In this document: piece by piece, positions 1 through 8,448 of the stretch
How positions within the stretch are numbered: the stretch's first letter is position 1
How the letters are laid out: the number at the start of each line of letters is the position of its first letter
NCBI GenBank assembly: GCA_026387915.1
Contig: JAPLKS010000014.1
Location: 1 to 64,000 of the forward strand
Direction: 5' to 3'
Source: Gemmatimonadota bacterium
GTDB lineage: Bacteria; Gemmatimonadota; Gemmatimonadetes; Gemmatimonadales; Gemmatimonadaceae
DNA: 64,000 nt
Notes under the pieces: model-generated
What the model was told of the DNA's origin: nothing
Database searches by the model: none
Seen by the model: only the letters and a program-made list of their open reading frames with translations
Position numbers and translations under genes: made by a program

Positions 1-48
1 GCCAGCTTCCCAAGCTGGACGTCGCCGGTTCGAGCCCGGTCGCCCGCT
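1..48 (+). tRNA. tRNA-Gly(CCC), 3' part only
   Basis: The window opens inside a tRNA gene. Visible parts are the anticodon stem 2-6 with 14-18, loop TTCCCAA at 7-13 (anticodon CCC at 9-11), variable loop 19-23, T arm 24-40 with loop TTCGAGC, and the 3' acceptor strand CGCCCGC at 41-47 with discriminator T48. The acceptor strand would pair with GCGGGCG, the usual 5' end of bacterial tRNA-Gly. The 5' half lies outside the window. No CCA is encoded. Confidence 0.9.
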
Positions 49-101
49 CTGTGAGGAACAACGTTTTGGGTTTGGCGCCGAACGTCCAGTAAGGCGCTCG
101 A

Positions 102-142
102 AACGCTCCGGTGCGAGGTCGCGCCGGGGCGTTCTTCGTTTT
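102..142 (+). terminator. Rho-independent terminator of tRNA-Gly
   Basis: Ten-base arms AACGCTCCGG (102-111) and CCGGGGCGTT (124-133), one G-U pair, are followed by CTTCGTTTT. It lies about 55 bases after the tRNA end and before the next gene. Confidence 0.65.
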
Positions 143-270
143 GATAGGGGCGTCTGGGGCACACGCATCCCGCCCGCTCGTTACTGTGGTACACGTGCCA
201 GAATGAACCGTCGGCTCAGCACTCGCCGGTCGTACGACCGCCTTTCGATCCCTCCCGTGGAGTCGTCGCC

Positions 271-2310
271 ATGAATCCCTTTGGCATTCTGCTGGGCCTC
301 GGTGCCCTCGCGCTTTCGTTGCTGACTCCCGCGCGCTCCGAAGCGCAGGGCTCAGCGCATGGGGCCAACGTCCAGGCCGCGGTTTCGCGCGCGACTGGCG
401 CGCGCCTTGTTCCGTTCGCCGATGTCACCGACTCGCTGCGCCTCTACTATGTGGGGCGCCCAGTGGGGTGGGAGCGCTATACGTGGGCAACTCACGACGA
501 AGGGACGCGACTGGTTGCGGACTTTGACTACGTCGACCGCGGTCGCCGGAATCACATGGGCGCGACGCTCTCTCTTGGCGCCGATATGCAACCGCAGTCA
601 CTCGAGGTTGCGCGCGTGACCGACAGTGCGCGCACCGTGACGGTGCGGGTGGATGTGCAGGGCGATCGGGCCACGGTGCTCCATAACGGCGCGATCACGC
701 AGGCCACGTTGCCCGCTGTCTCGTTTGCGCTCGCGCCATATCAGCCCGTGTCGCAGCATCTGGCGCTCGTGCGGTATTGGCTGTCGCATGGCCGTCCCCT
801 GCGTCTGGCTGTGGTGCCTGGCGGTCCGCTGAACGCGGTCACGATCAAGCGCAGCGGCCTCGACACGCTGGCGAGCGCGGGCGCGCCCCTTGTGCTCACG
901 CGGTATTCCATCGATGGCGTGGTGTGGGGACTCGAGCATCTCTGGCTCGACGCCGATGGCCGATTGGCGATGTTCGCCTCCGCCGCTGGTGGACTGTCGT
1001 TCAAGGCGGTCCGTGCCGCGTTGGTACCGAGCGTGGAAGCGTTGATGGAAGTTGCGTCCCGTGCCGCCATGGTGGATCTCGTTGCCGTCTCGCACCGCAC
1101 GTCGCCCATCGCGCGCGGCGCCGTAGCGTTTGTAGGGGCCACGCTCGTCGATGGCACTGGGAGCGCCGCGGTACCGAACGCGACGGTGGTGGTGGTGCAG
1201 GGACGGATTGTGGCGGCGGGCCCGAGTGCGGGCATCACGGTACCTGTCAACGCTAGACGCATTGATGTGCGCGGCAAGACGATCATTCCCGGATTGTGGG
1301 ATAGTCACGCGCATTTGCATCAACTGGAATGGGTGCCCGTGTATCTCGCCGCAGGCGTGACGACCGTGCGGGATATGGGGAACGAACTGGCCTTTCTCAC
1401 CGCGTTGCGGCGCACCGTCACGTCGGGGCGTGCATACGGCCCGACCATCCTCGCGGCCGGACTCATCGACGGCCCGGGCCCGAACGCGTTTGGCGCGCTG
1501 AGTGCCGAGACGCCCGACGAAGGGCGTGCGATCGTGCGACGGTACCACACCCTCGGCTTCGAGCAGATGAAGCTCTACTCGTTGCTGTCTCCTGCCGTCG
1601 TGGGCGCGGTGTGTGATGAAGCCCACAAGCTCGGGATGACCGTCACCGGACACGTTCCGACATCGCTGACGCTCCTGGCCGCGGTGGATTCGGGGATGGA
1701 TCAGGTGGCCCATCAACCGATTCGCGGTGAGCTTGGGAGCGACTCCCTCCAGCGCACGATTGCGTATCTCGCGCGCAAAGGAACCGTGGTTGATCCGACG
1801 TCGTCGTGGGGCGAAATCGGAGGACATGCGCAGTCGGAGCCGTTGCAAAGTTTTCAGCCGGTCACTGCGTTGCTGCCCGTGACCTTTCTGCAATCGCGCG
1901 CTGCGGGATGGGGCGTTGCCGGATCCGATACCGCCGCCGCGCACAGTCGACTGGCCAGATCACTCGCCGTGACCAAGGCGCTGCACGATGCCGGTGTGCC
2001 CATCGTTGCGGGTACCGACGAGGGTGTTCCAGGGTTTAGCCTCTATCGCGAACTTGAACTCTATGTGAAAGCGGGATTCACTCCGATGGAAGCGTTGCGT
2101 GCTGCGACCGCGATACCGGCACGAGCCGCGCACATGGCGAGTGAGGTTGGCACGGTAGAGGTCGGTAAGCGCGCCGATTTGCTGGTGCTCGACGCCAATC
2201 CGCTCGACAACATTGCAAACATTCGCACTGTCCGTCTGGTGATGGCGCGCGGTGTGGTATTCGAGAGCGCGGCGCTGTTTCGCGCCATCGGGTTTATGGG
2301 GGCACGCTAA
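271..2310 (+). CDS. Secreted amidohydrolase family protein
   Basis: Metal-dependent hydrolase of the amidohydrolase superfamily, 679 aa, exported (hydrophobic signal over residues 5-20, ending near SEAQG). Residues about 30-285 match nothing I recognise and may be a family-specific N-terminal domain. The catalytic TIM barrel follows: the strand-1 metal motif is D344-S-H346-A-H348, then GHVP and VAHQ histidines, and a late GTDEG aspartate. The C-terminus has the KRADLLVLD pattern typical of the family's beta-sandwich. The imidazolonepropionase/prolidase-like branch is closest, but the substrate cannot be read from sequence. Convergent with the next amidohydrolase, 47 bases beyond its stop codon to the next start of coding sequence on the other strand. 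Confidence 0.85.
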   Translation: MNPFGILLGLGALALSLLTPARSEAQGSAHGANVQAAVSRATGARLVPFADVTDSLRLYYVGRPVGWERYTWATHDEGTRLVADFDYVDRGRRNHMGATLSLGADMQPQSLEVARVTDSARTVTVRVDVQGDRATVLHNGAITQATLPAVSFALAPYQPVSQHLALVRYWLSHGRPLRLAVVPGGPLNAVTIKRSGLDTLASAGAPLVLTRYSIDGVVWGLEHLWLDADGRLAMFASAAGGLSFKAVRAALVPSVEALMEVASRAAMVDLVAVSHRTSPIARGAVAFVGATLVDGTGSAAVPNATVVVVQGRIVAAGPSAGITVPVNARRIDVRGKTIIPGLWDSHAHLHQLEWVPVYLAAGVTTVRDMGNELAFLTALRRTVTSGRAYGPTILAAGLIDGPGPNAFGALSAETPDEGRAIVRRYHTLGFEQMKLYSLLSPAVVGAVCDEAHKLGMTVTGHVPTSLTLLAAVDSGMDQVAHQPIRGELGSDSLQRTIAYLARKGTVVDPTSSWGEIGGHAQSEPLQSFQPVTALLPVTFLQSRAAGWGVAGSDTAAAHSRLARSLAVTKALHDAGVPIVAGTDEGVPGFSLYRELELYVKAGFTPMEALRAATAIPARAAHMASEVGTVEVGKRADLLVLDANPLDNIANIRTVRLVMARGVVFESAALFRAIGFMGAR

Positions 2311-2379
2311 GTCCATTGGCACGAGTCCCGCTGGGCCGAGGACCACGCGGTGGTTCGCGTTGCGCGCGCTCGCTACGTC

Positions 2380-4158
2380 TTACCGCCGCACCGGCACCGG
2401 AAACACCCGCCCCTCAAACACCGTCCCCCACACGGGGATGTCTTTGAGCGTGATCGGATCCACCACAAATGGATCGCGATCGAGCACGGTGAAGTTCGCA
2501 ATCTTCCCCACGGCGATGCTCCCCAGATCAGCTTCCTTGCGCCACGAGTAGGCCGCTTCAATCGTGATGCCGCGCATCGCGTCCATCACCGAAATCCGCT
2601 GCTCCGGCGCCGCCACCCGCCCGCTCGCCGTGACGCGGTTCACTGCGCTCCAGGCGAGAAAGAGTGGATCGGAGGGAGCTATCGGTAAGTCAGAGTGAAA
2701 ACTCAGCGGGATGCCGGCGTCGAGCACCGACTTGGCGCGCGACATCACATCCGCGCGCGCACCGCCGAGACCCACCTTGGTGTATTCGTCGGCAAAGCCC
2801 ACGGGGTAGTACGGATTCGCGCTCACAATTGCGCCGACGGCTTTAATGCGCTTGACCTGCGCTTCGGTGCTGTTTGCAAAGTGCACGATCACCGTGCGGT
2901 GGTCGGTGCGCGGATGCTCGCGTTGCAGTTTTTCGAGCACGCCGAGCACGACGTCGAGGCCACCGTCGCCGGTGACGTGAATGTGCAGTTGATAGCCGGC
3001 ATTCCAGTACAGGCGTGCACGCTCCTCAAGTGCCGCCGGCGTCATCATCCACTCGCCGCTGTGGCCGTCGAGGTAGCCGTCCTTCATTTGCATCAACTGC
3101 GACACAATCGCACCGTCCGCAAACAGTTTGATGGTCTTGGGAAAAAAGCTCACTTTTCCCTCAGGCGCCATCGCCACTTGCCGTTCGGCGTCGGCAATGG
3201 CGCGCTCCACGGGAATTCCGTTGTCTACTTGTTGCCGCGCGTCGGGAAAGAAATACGAATAAAACGGCGTATCCTCGGCGCCGAGCATGAACTGATACAG
3301 CTTCCACATCTCCGGCGTGACAATAATCCCTGGTTCGTTGAAGGCCGTGACGCCGCGCGCGTGGAGCATTGCAATCATCTGCTTGAGGCCGGCGGTCACG
3401 CGGAAAGGCGCGGCGAGCACCTTGAGCGCGGGCGCCATAATAAGATTGGTGCCGCTCTCCCACCAATGGCCCTGCGCCCAGTCGTACATCTCGCTCGCGC
3501 GGCCGTGTCCGTGCATCGACGAATCGGTGAGCCCAAGCGCGTTGATGGCGGCGCTGTTGAGATAGAACTCGTGCACCGACCGCTGCCAGATCAAGATGGG
3601 GCGCGTGGTGCTAATGGAATCGAGAAAGGCGCGGCTGATTGGCCCATGCCAGAGCGCGTGATAGCCCCACGAGGTGAGCCAACGTGTGGTATCAGTAAAC
3701 GCCACATGCGCCGCGCGCAGTCTCTCGCGATACTCGGCGGGCGAACGTGCGGCTTTATACGTTCGGGTGGGCAGCACCCAGTCTTCCGGCGCGATGATCT
3801 CGGTGGTCATCGTGAGCGCACCGAGAATGGGATGCAGGTGCTGGTCGATGAATCCGGGGAAGACGGTTTTCTCGCGGAAGGTGGAGTCCACTCGGTACGC
3901 GCGCGCGCCGAGCGAGCGGCGTACGGCGGCGAGCGATCCTACGGCAACAATGCGCCTGCCTGCCACCGCGACAGCCTGCGCCGTGGGAGCGGCGCGTTCC
4001 ATGGTGTGAATCTGCTTCGCAATAAAGACGGTCACGGAGTCTGGCGCCGGAGCAACCGACTGCGCGAGTGTCGGTGATGAGGCCGCGAGGAAGTACGCCA
4101 GGCCGATGGTCAGGCGCGTGGTCGCCGTGTGCACACAGAAGTTTCCGAGAGTTGTCAT
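2380..4158 (-). CDS. Secreted amidohydrolase, family 3 (YtcJ-like)
   Basis: Predicted amidohydrolase of the YtcJ/amidohydrolase-3 group, about 592 aa from the ATG at 4158; a TTG at 4185 is an alternative start. A signal peptide ends near TLAQS, so the protein is exported. The strand-1 metal motif is FIDQHLHP, a later histidine-containing strand is HIHVTGDGG, and LSFHSD supplies the late aspartate. The end carries the IAVGKIANFTVLD pattern. These enzymes hydrolyse amide or cyclic C-N bonds; the substrate is unknown. It is divergent from the electron-transfer operon across a 207-base gap that should hold both promoters, and convergent with the other amidohydrolase. Confidence 0.85.
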   Translation of the reverse strand: MTTLGNFCVHTATTRLTIGLAYFLAASSPTLAQSVAPAPDSVTVFIAKQIHTMERAAPTAQAVAVAGRRIVAVGSLAAVRRSLGARAYRVDSTFREKTVFPGFIDQHLHPILGALTMTTEIIAPEDWVLPTRTYKAARSPAEYRERLRAAHVAFTDTTRWLTSWGYHALWHGPISRAFLDSISTTRPILIWQRSVHEFYLNSAAINALGLTDSSMHGHGRASEMYDWAQGHWWESGTNLIMAPALKVLAAPFRVTAGLKQMIAMLHARGVTAFNEPGIIVTPEMWKLYQFMLGAEDTPFYSYFFPDARQQVDNGIPVERAIADAERQVAMAPEGKVSFFPKTIKLFADGAIVSQLMQMKDGYLDGHSGEWMMTPAALEERARLYWNAGYQLHIHVTGDGGLDVVLGVLEKLQREHPRTDHRTVIVHFANSTEAQVKRIKAVGAIVSANPYYPVGFADEYTKVGLGGARADVMSRAKSVLDAGIPLSFHSDLPIAPSDPLFLAWSAVNRVTASGRVAAPEQRISVMDAMRGITIEAAYSWRKEADLGSIAVGKIANFTVLDRDPFVVDPITLKDIPVWGTVFEGRVFPVPVRR

Positions 4159-4365
4159 TCGTGGAATGTGGCGAAACTGCGTCAATATTTCGACGGCTGC
4201 TGTCGGCCGCGGTCGCGCCGCGGGACAATATGCCCTCGTTCAACCATTCCGGCGGGCCAGCTACCGAACAGATGATTCCCCAATGTAGGGGAACGACTGA
4301 TGGCAGGTGACTGCGGCGATGCGTACCCTGTGTGGGGTCGCCTTCCGCGCCCTCAACGCCGCGCC

Positions 4366-4665
4366 ATGACTGGAACATCGCCACTCAGTTCGCCACTCTC
4401 ACGCTGGCTTGGCTCGTCTGGCAGTGAGCTGCCGATGGATGCAGAGCGCGTGCGTCTGCTGGCGACTGGCCTCGTGGTGGCAGAGCCCGGCCGATGTGTG
4501 CAGTGCGGTATCTGCTCGCACAACTGTCCTTCTGGCATCGACGTGCGCGCCGTCGCCCGCGTTGCAGGAGCGGTCACCGACGCACGGTGCGTGCTCTGCG
4601 GGAGTTGTGTCGCGCGCTGCCCGCGCGGAACGCTGAGCTTTACCCTGTTGCGGCGTTGGACGTGA
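4366..4665 (+). CDS. Dicluster 4Fe-4S ferredoxin-like protein
   Basis: Small cytoplasmic iron-sulfur protein, 99 aa from the ATG at 4366 (an upstream in-frame start at 4300 adds no recognisable domain). Two CxxCxxCxxxCP motifs are seen, CVQCGICSHNCP and CVLCGSCVARCP, which predicts two 4Fe-4S clusters as in HdrC-like and bacterial dicluster ferredoxins. The stop overlaps the GTG of the next gene in a GTGA, so the two are translationally coupled. It most likely passes electrons between the flavoprotein encoded next and the membrane protein. First gene of the operon. Confidence 0.85.
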   Translation: MTGTSPLSSPLSRWLGSSGSELPMDAERVRLLATGLVVAEPGRCVQCGICSHNCPSGIDVRAVARVAGAVTDARCVLCGSCVARCPRGTLSFTLLRRWT

Positions 4666-5987
4666 CGCGCCGCCACGTGCTGGTGGGATCGGGCGTAGCG
4701 GCATTGGCGGCGGCTGAGTCAATTCGGCAGGCGGATAGTCGCGCGGTCATCACCATGGTGAGCGCCGAGGACGTGCCCTTTTATTCGCGTCCCGCGCTGG
4801 CGTATCTGCTGACGAACGAACTGCCCGAGTCGCAGCTCAGTATCCGGTCGGAGCGTGAGGTTGCGGCGTTGGGAATTGATCGCGTCACCGGGATTGCCGA
4901 AGGGCTGGATGCGGCCGCTCACGAACTCGCGCTTTCTGGCGGCCGTCGCATTTCGTACGATCGGTTGCTCATCGCCACCGGTGCGGCGTCGATTCAAGCG
5001 GACTTCCCGGGTGCTGAGCTCGATGGCGCGGTGCACGTAGACGGTTTGAGCGAGGCGCGGGATTTTGTGACGCGCGCACGGCGCGCGCGCGCGGCAGTGG
5101 TGGTTGGAGGCGGGAGTACGGCGATTGAGCTGGTGGAAGCCCTGCATGCCTGCGGTGTGGAAACGCATTACCTCATGCGCGGCTCGCGCTACTGGTCAAA
5201 AGTGTTCGACGCTGTGGAGTCGGCGATCATCGAGGCACAGCTGATCGAGCAAGGCGTGCAGTTGCATCGCGGCTGCACGGTGCGGGAGGCGGTGGGTGCG
5301 AAGGGTGTGCTCACCGGCGTCAATACCGTTGACGGCCGTCATATTCCCTGCGACCTCCTCGCCGTAGCGGTGGGCATTCGGCCGCGGCTTGAGCTCGCGC
5401 GCGCTGGAGGAGTCGCCACGGAGCGCGGCATTCTCACGAATGAATATCTCGAGACCAGTGCGGCCGATGTGTATGCCGCTGGTGACGTGGCGCAGATATA
5501 CGATCCCGTGACGCGCATGGCGCAGCTCGACACGCTCTGGGCGAGCGCGCTCGCACAGGGCACCACCGCCGGTCTCAATATGTCCGGCGTTCGCGTGGCG
5601 CATCGCAAACGGGCGCCTATGAACGTCACGCGCCTCGGCGGCATCACGGTGACGATTGTCGGTCAGGTTGGGGCATCCGACGATCCGGACCTGCTCACCC
5701 TCACGCGCGGGCAGAGTGAACGCTGGATGACCGACACCGACTCCTGGAGCGTAAGCGGAGCCCGAACCGGCGATCGCCTGCGGGTGATTGTGAGTGGACG
5801 CGTTATTGTTGGCGCCGTGGTGGTGGGTGACCAGCGCGTGTCGCGACCGCTCGCGCATCTCGTCGGCGAAGCGGTCGACATCTCGCAGTTGCGCCCTATG
5901 CTCGACGCCAATCCCAACGACGCAATGGATTTACTGCTCTCTTTCTGTGACGCCCATGTCAGCGACCGAACCGCGGACCACTACTGA
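4662..5987 (+). CDS. FAD/NAD(P)-dependent oxidoreductase
   Basis: Pyridine-nucleotide disulfide-type flavoprotein, 441 aa. The GTG at 4662 is chosen because it overlaps the ferredoxin stop and immediately precedes the FAD-binding strand (HVLVGSGVAALAAAESI). A second Rossmann motif, AVVVGGGSTAIELVEAL, binds NAD(P), and AAGDVAQ near residue 275 is the flavin-binding aspartate motif. It resembles ferredoxin or nitrite-reductase-type NADH oxidoreductases without the redox-active CxxxxC of true disulfide reductases. With its neighbours it probably links NAD(P)H to the iron-sulfur protein and the membrane cytochrome. Confidence 0.85.
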   Translation: MTRRHVLVGSGVAALAAAESIRQADSRAVITMVSAEDVPFYSRPALAYLLTNELPESQLSIRSEREVAALGIDRVTGIAEGLDAAAHELALSGGRRISYDRLLIATGAASIQADFPGAELDGAVHVDGLSEARDFVTRARRARAAVVVGGGSTAIELVEALHACGVETHYLMRGSRYWSKVFDAVESAIIEAQLIEQGVQLHRGCTVREAVGAKGVLTGVNTVDGRHIPCDLLAVAVGIRPRLELARAGGVATERGILTNEYLETSAADVYAAGDVAQIYDPVTRMAQLDTLWASALAQGTTAGLNMSGVRVAHRKRAPMNVTRLGGITVTIVGQVGASDDPDLLTLTRGQSERWMTDTDSWSVSGARTGDRLRVIVSGRVIVGAVVVGDQRVSRPLAHLVGEAVDISQLRPMLDANPNDAMDLLLSFCDAHVSDRTADHY

Positions 5988-6663
5988 GATGATCGGCGGC
6001 CTCGGGGCCGCCGTTGTCGCGACGCTGGCGTTCGTGCTCTGGCGCGAACGGGCCGTGCATTGGGCGAGTGGCTGGACTGGCCACGCGCTCGGAGTACTGG
6101 GCGTGGCGCTTATGCTCTGGGCGGGATTCGGCTACACGCTGCGCAAGCGACGGGTGGCCGCCGGCTCCTCGGCCATGCGGACGTCGATGTGGACCCATAT
6201 CATTGCCGGACTCGTTGGCCCCTATCTGGTGATCCTGCATTCGGGGTTCGCGTTTCGCGGACTGGCTGGCGTGCTCGTGCTGGTAATGGTGCTCGTGGTG
6301 GCCAGTGGCGTCGTGGGACGCGGCGTGTTTACCGCTGTGCCGCGCCAGGTCACGGCGGGCGACGCCGTGCGCGATGCGATGCTCGACGCCGAAATTGTGA
6401 AGCTCGAAACGCGAACCGCCGAACTCACGCGGAGCGGCGAGGATGATCCGGCCGTGCGAGCGCAGCTCCGAATTGAGATGGTCACACTGGAGCATGAACG
6501 CGAACATCTGCGCCGTGTGTGGCGGGCTCGCGGTGCGGCGGTGGTGTGGCGACGCCTGCTGAGTGTGTGGTGGCTGTTGCACGTGCCGCTGAGCATGGCG
6601 CTCTGGGTTCTCGCCGCCGCGCACATCGCGGGCACCTTGTATTACGCCACCCTCTCAAGGTAG
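5956..6663 (+). CDS. Membrane protein with diheme cytochrome b-like histidine pattern
   Basis: Integral membrane protein, 235 aa from the ATG at 5956 (31-base overlap with the flavoprotein); the ATG at 5989, one base after that stop, is equally possible. About four to five hydrophobic segments: near residues 12-30, 38-56, 70-90, 95-115 and 200-225. One segment has two histidines 14 residues apart (from THIIAG to ILHSGF) and the last another pair 14 apart (from LLHVPL to AAHIAG), the spacing with which cytochrome b helices hold two hemes. A charged, probably helical loop (about 125-185) separates them. I do not recognise the family; heme binding and quinone interaction are inference. Confidence 0.7.
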   Translation: MSATEPRTTTEMIGGLGAAVVATLAFVLWRERAVHWASGWTGHALGVLGVALMLWAGFGYTLRKRRVAAGSSAMRTSMWTHIIAGLVGPYLVILHSGFAFRGLAGVLVLVMVLVVASGVVGRGVFTAVPRQVTAGDAVRDAMLDAEIVKLETRTAELTRSGEDDPAVRAQLRIEMVTLEHEREHLRRVWRARGAAVVWRRLLSVWWLLHVPLSMALWVLAAAHIAGTLYYATLSR

Positions 6664-6671
6664 CGGCGAGC

Positions 6672-7514
6672 ATGCGCGGATCTCTTGTGTCGCGGTTGAG
6701 TCTGGTGGTCGCCATGATTGCGCTCGCCGGCGTGGTGGCGGCCTTCGCCTCCAATGGCGGCAGCATGTTCTCGCCAGGCGACCTACGCGGCGCCGACAGT
6801 ACACCAACCGTGCTCGGCGGGGTGACGTCGCATGCGGAACTCAGCGGGCGGTGTGGATCCTGTCACGCGCGGCCGTTGAGCGCGCGTCCGATGAATGCCC
6901 GATGCCTCAGTTGCCACAGTGATATCCGCACGGCGATCGCCGACAGCACCTCGTTGCACGGTAGCGTGACCGACGTGAACCGCTGCACGATCTGCCATAC
7001 CGAGCATGCGGGCGCGTCAGCGCCGAACGCCAGCCTCGAACGCTTCCGAGGTGTTCACGGACGGCTGGGCAGTGGCACGTTCCCGCTCGACGGGGCACAC
7101 GCCAAGACCAAGTGCAACGCGTGCCACCGCAAGGCGGGAGACCGCGCCGGTTTTGGCAACGCGCCCAAAAGCTGCATCGGGTGCCATCAAGAGAAGGACA
7201 AACATCGCGGCCAGTTCGGCGCGGATTGTGCCGCGTGCCACAACACCAGCACGTGGGGCGGCGCGAGTTTTGCTCACGAGGCATTCCCCGTGAACCACGG
7301 CACTCGCGGCACGAATGCGTGCAAAACCTGTCATGAGAATCCGAACAACTACAAACAGTACACCTGCTACAACTGTCATGCCCACTCACCCGCGCGCGTG
7401 AAGGCGCAACACAGGGAAGAAGTGGGGACCGAGAATCTCGATGACTGCGTACGCTGTCACCGCGGTGGCCGCGGCGAGGGACGAGAGCACGGCGAAGGTC
7501 GGGAGCGCCACTAG
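6672..7514 (+). CDS. Nonaheme c-type cytochrome
   Basis: Multiheme cytochrome c, 280 aa from the ATG at 6672, 8 bases after the membrane protein. The N-terminus has a hydrophobic signal or anchor (about residues 8-26), placing the rest in the periplasm. Nine CxxCH motifs are present: CGSCH, CLSCH, CTICH, CNACH, CIGCH, CAACH, CKTCH, CYNCH and CVRCH. Several extra histidines could be distal ligands. The layout resembles cytochrome c3/c7-like families. It is the last gene of the operon and probably takes electrons from the membrane protein for a periplasmic or extracellular acceptor. The C-terminus is Gly/Arg/His-rich. Confidence 0.9.
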   Translation: MRGSLVSRLSLVVAMIALAGVVAAFASNGGSMFSPGDLRGADSTPTVLGGVTSHAELSGRCGSCHARPLSARPMNARCLSCHSDIRTAIADSTSLHGSVTDVNRCTICHTEHAGASAPNASLERFRGVHGRLGSGTFPLDGAHAKTKCNACHRKAGDRAGFGNAPKSCIGCHQEKDKHRGQFGADCAACHNTSTWGGASFAHEAFPVNHGTRGTNACKTCHENPNNYKQYTCYNCHAHSPARVKAQHREEVGTENLDDCVRCHRGGRGEGREHGEGRERH

Positions 7515-7522
7515 CGGAGCAC

Positions 7523-8092
7523 TTATCGGTCGCGTGGCGGCCCCATCCGGCCTGACGCACTATCTCCACCCGGACCGCCCCCACCTCGCATCCCGCGCAT
7601 TCCGCCGCGGCGGTTGGCGCGCAGCGAGTCGGCCTTGGTCCGCTGTGCTGGCGTGAGCACGCCGTCGATCTCGGCGCGCGTAGAATCCATAGCGGCGCGC
7701 ATAATGTCTCCGGCGGATTTCATCACCGAGTCAACGCGCGCGCGACGTTTGGTAACGATCTCCTCAACTTTGGCGCGCTGCGCGTCAGACAGATCGAGAC
7801 TGCCATACACACCGCCCAGTCCACCGCGACCGCCTGGGCCACCAAGACCGCCAGCGCCGTCGGGGCCACCAGGGCCACGGTCCCCGCGGCGCATGAATCC
7901 GCCCATCCCACCACGCGCGCCGCCCATCATGCCGCCGGGGCCACGACCCATCGGGCCACGCAGTTCGCGCATGCGGCGAATCACCAAGCGCTCGGTTGCG
8001 CCTCCGGCCACCGCGCCAGCCAGGAAGGCCAGAATGAGCAACACGGCTGCCTGCGACTTGGCGCCGCCGAGTGCATTGAGCCCTACCTTCAT
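7523..8092 (-). CDS. Spy/CpxP-like periplasmic protein (heavy-metal-sensor type)
   Basis: Membrane-anchored periplasmic protein, 189 aa. One N-terminal transmembrane segment (about 14-33), a Gly/Met/Arg-rich linker (about 45-90), then a helical region with LSDAQRAKVEEIV and VLTPAQRTKAD, the paired LTxxQ-like repeats of Spy/CpxP and of the so-called periplasmic heavy metal sensors. The tail is again Gly/Arg-rich. Its ATG overlaps the stop of the gene before it by four bases, so it is the third gene of a sigma factor operon. A role in sensing envelope stress or metals is inferred from family and context. Confidence 0.7.
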   Translation of the reverse strand: MKVGLNALGGAKSQAAVLLILAFLAGAVAGGATERLVIRRMRELRGPMGRGPGGMMGGARGGMGGFMRRGDRGPGGPDGAGGLGGPGGRGGLGGVYGSLDLSDAQRAKVEEIVTKRRARVDSVMKSAGDIMRAAMDSTRAEIDGVLTPAQRTKADSLRANRRGGMRGMRGGGGPGGDSASGRMGPPRDR

Positions 8093-8448
8093 TGTGGCAC
8101 TCCTTCGCCGAGCAGCGCGTCGGCCGACGAGGTCGAAAGCAGCAACGTGCCCATCGTAGAACTTGTGCCTAAGGCGTCGGCCACTTCGTCGGACGCCAGT
8201 TCAATTTCGGCTGCACTGTCCACGCGTTCGCTCCGTAGCGCGGCCACCGATACGATCGTGATAAGCAGCAGCGCCGCGAGCAATGGCGCGCGCCACTGAA
8301 ACAGCTGCGTGAATGGCGTTGTCTTTCCCGCTCGGCGGCGCGCCATCACCGCCGTGGCGGCAAAGCGCACCTGCGCCACGCGTCGCTCAAATGCTTCAGC
8401 CGGGAGCGTGGGGTCAATGGAGCGGAAATCGATGGGGTCTTCAGTCAT
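8089..8448 (-). CDS. Small single-span membrane protein, possible anti-sigma factor
   Basis: 119 aa from the ATG at 8448, which overlaps the end of the sigma factor gene. A cytoplasmic-type N-terminus (about 1-50), one transmembrane helix (about 54-72, WRAPLLAALLLITIVSVAAL) and an acidic exterior tail. No zinc-type HxxxCxxC anti-sigma motif is present. The position directly after an ECF sigma gene and the single-span topology suggest an anti-sigma factor; sequence alone does not prove it. Confidence 0.55.
   Translation of the reverse strand: MTEDPIDFRSIDPTLPAEAFERRVAQVRFAATAVMARRRAGKTTPFTQLFQWRAPLLAALLLITIVSVAALRSERVDSAAEIELASDEVADALGTSSTMGTLLLSTSSADALLGEGVPQ

Noticed and set aside
598-1944. 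Long minus-strand open frame of 448 codons opposite the first amidohydrolase
   Set aside because: Arg/His-rich composition without domains, antisense to a gene with clear catalytic motifs; a codon-bias shadow in GC-rich DNA.
2330-2360. Short hairpin ACCACGCGGTGGT between the convergent amidohydrolases
   Set aside because: Five-base stem with a three-base loop and no U-tract; too weak to call a terminator.
4181-4197. CGTCAATATTTCGACG as an FNR-type site in front of the electron-transfer operon
   Set aside because: Only four bases at each end are symmetrical and it does not fit the TTGAT-N4-ATCAA consensus.
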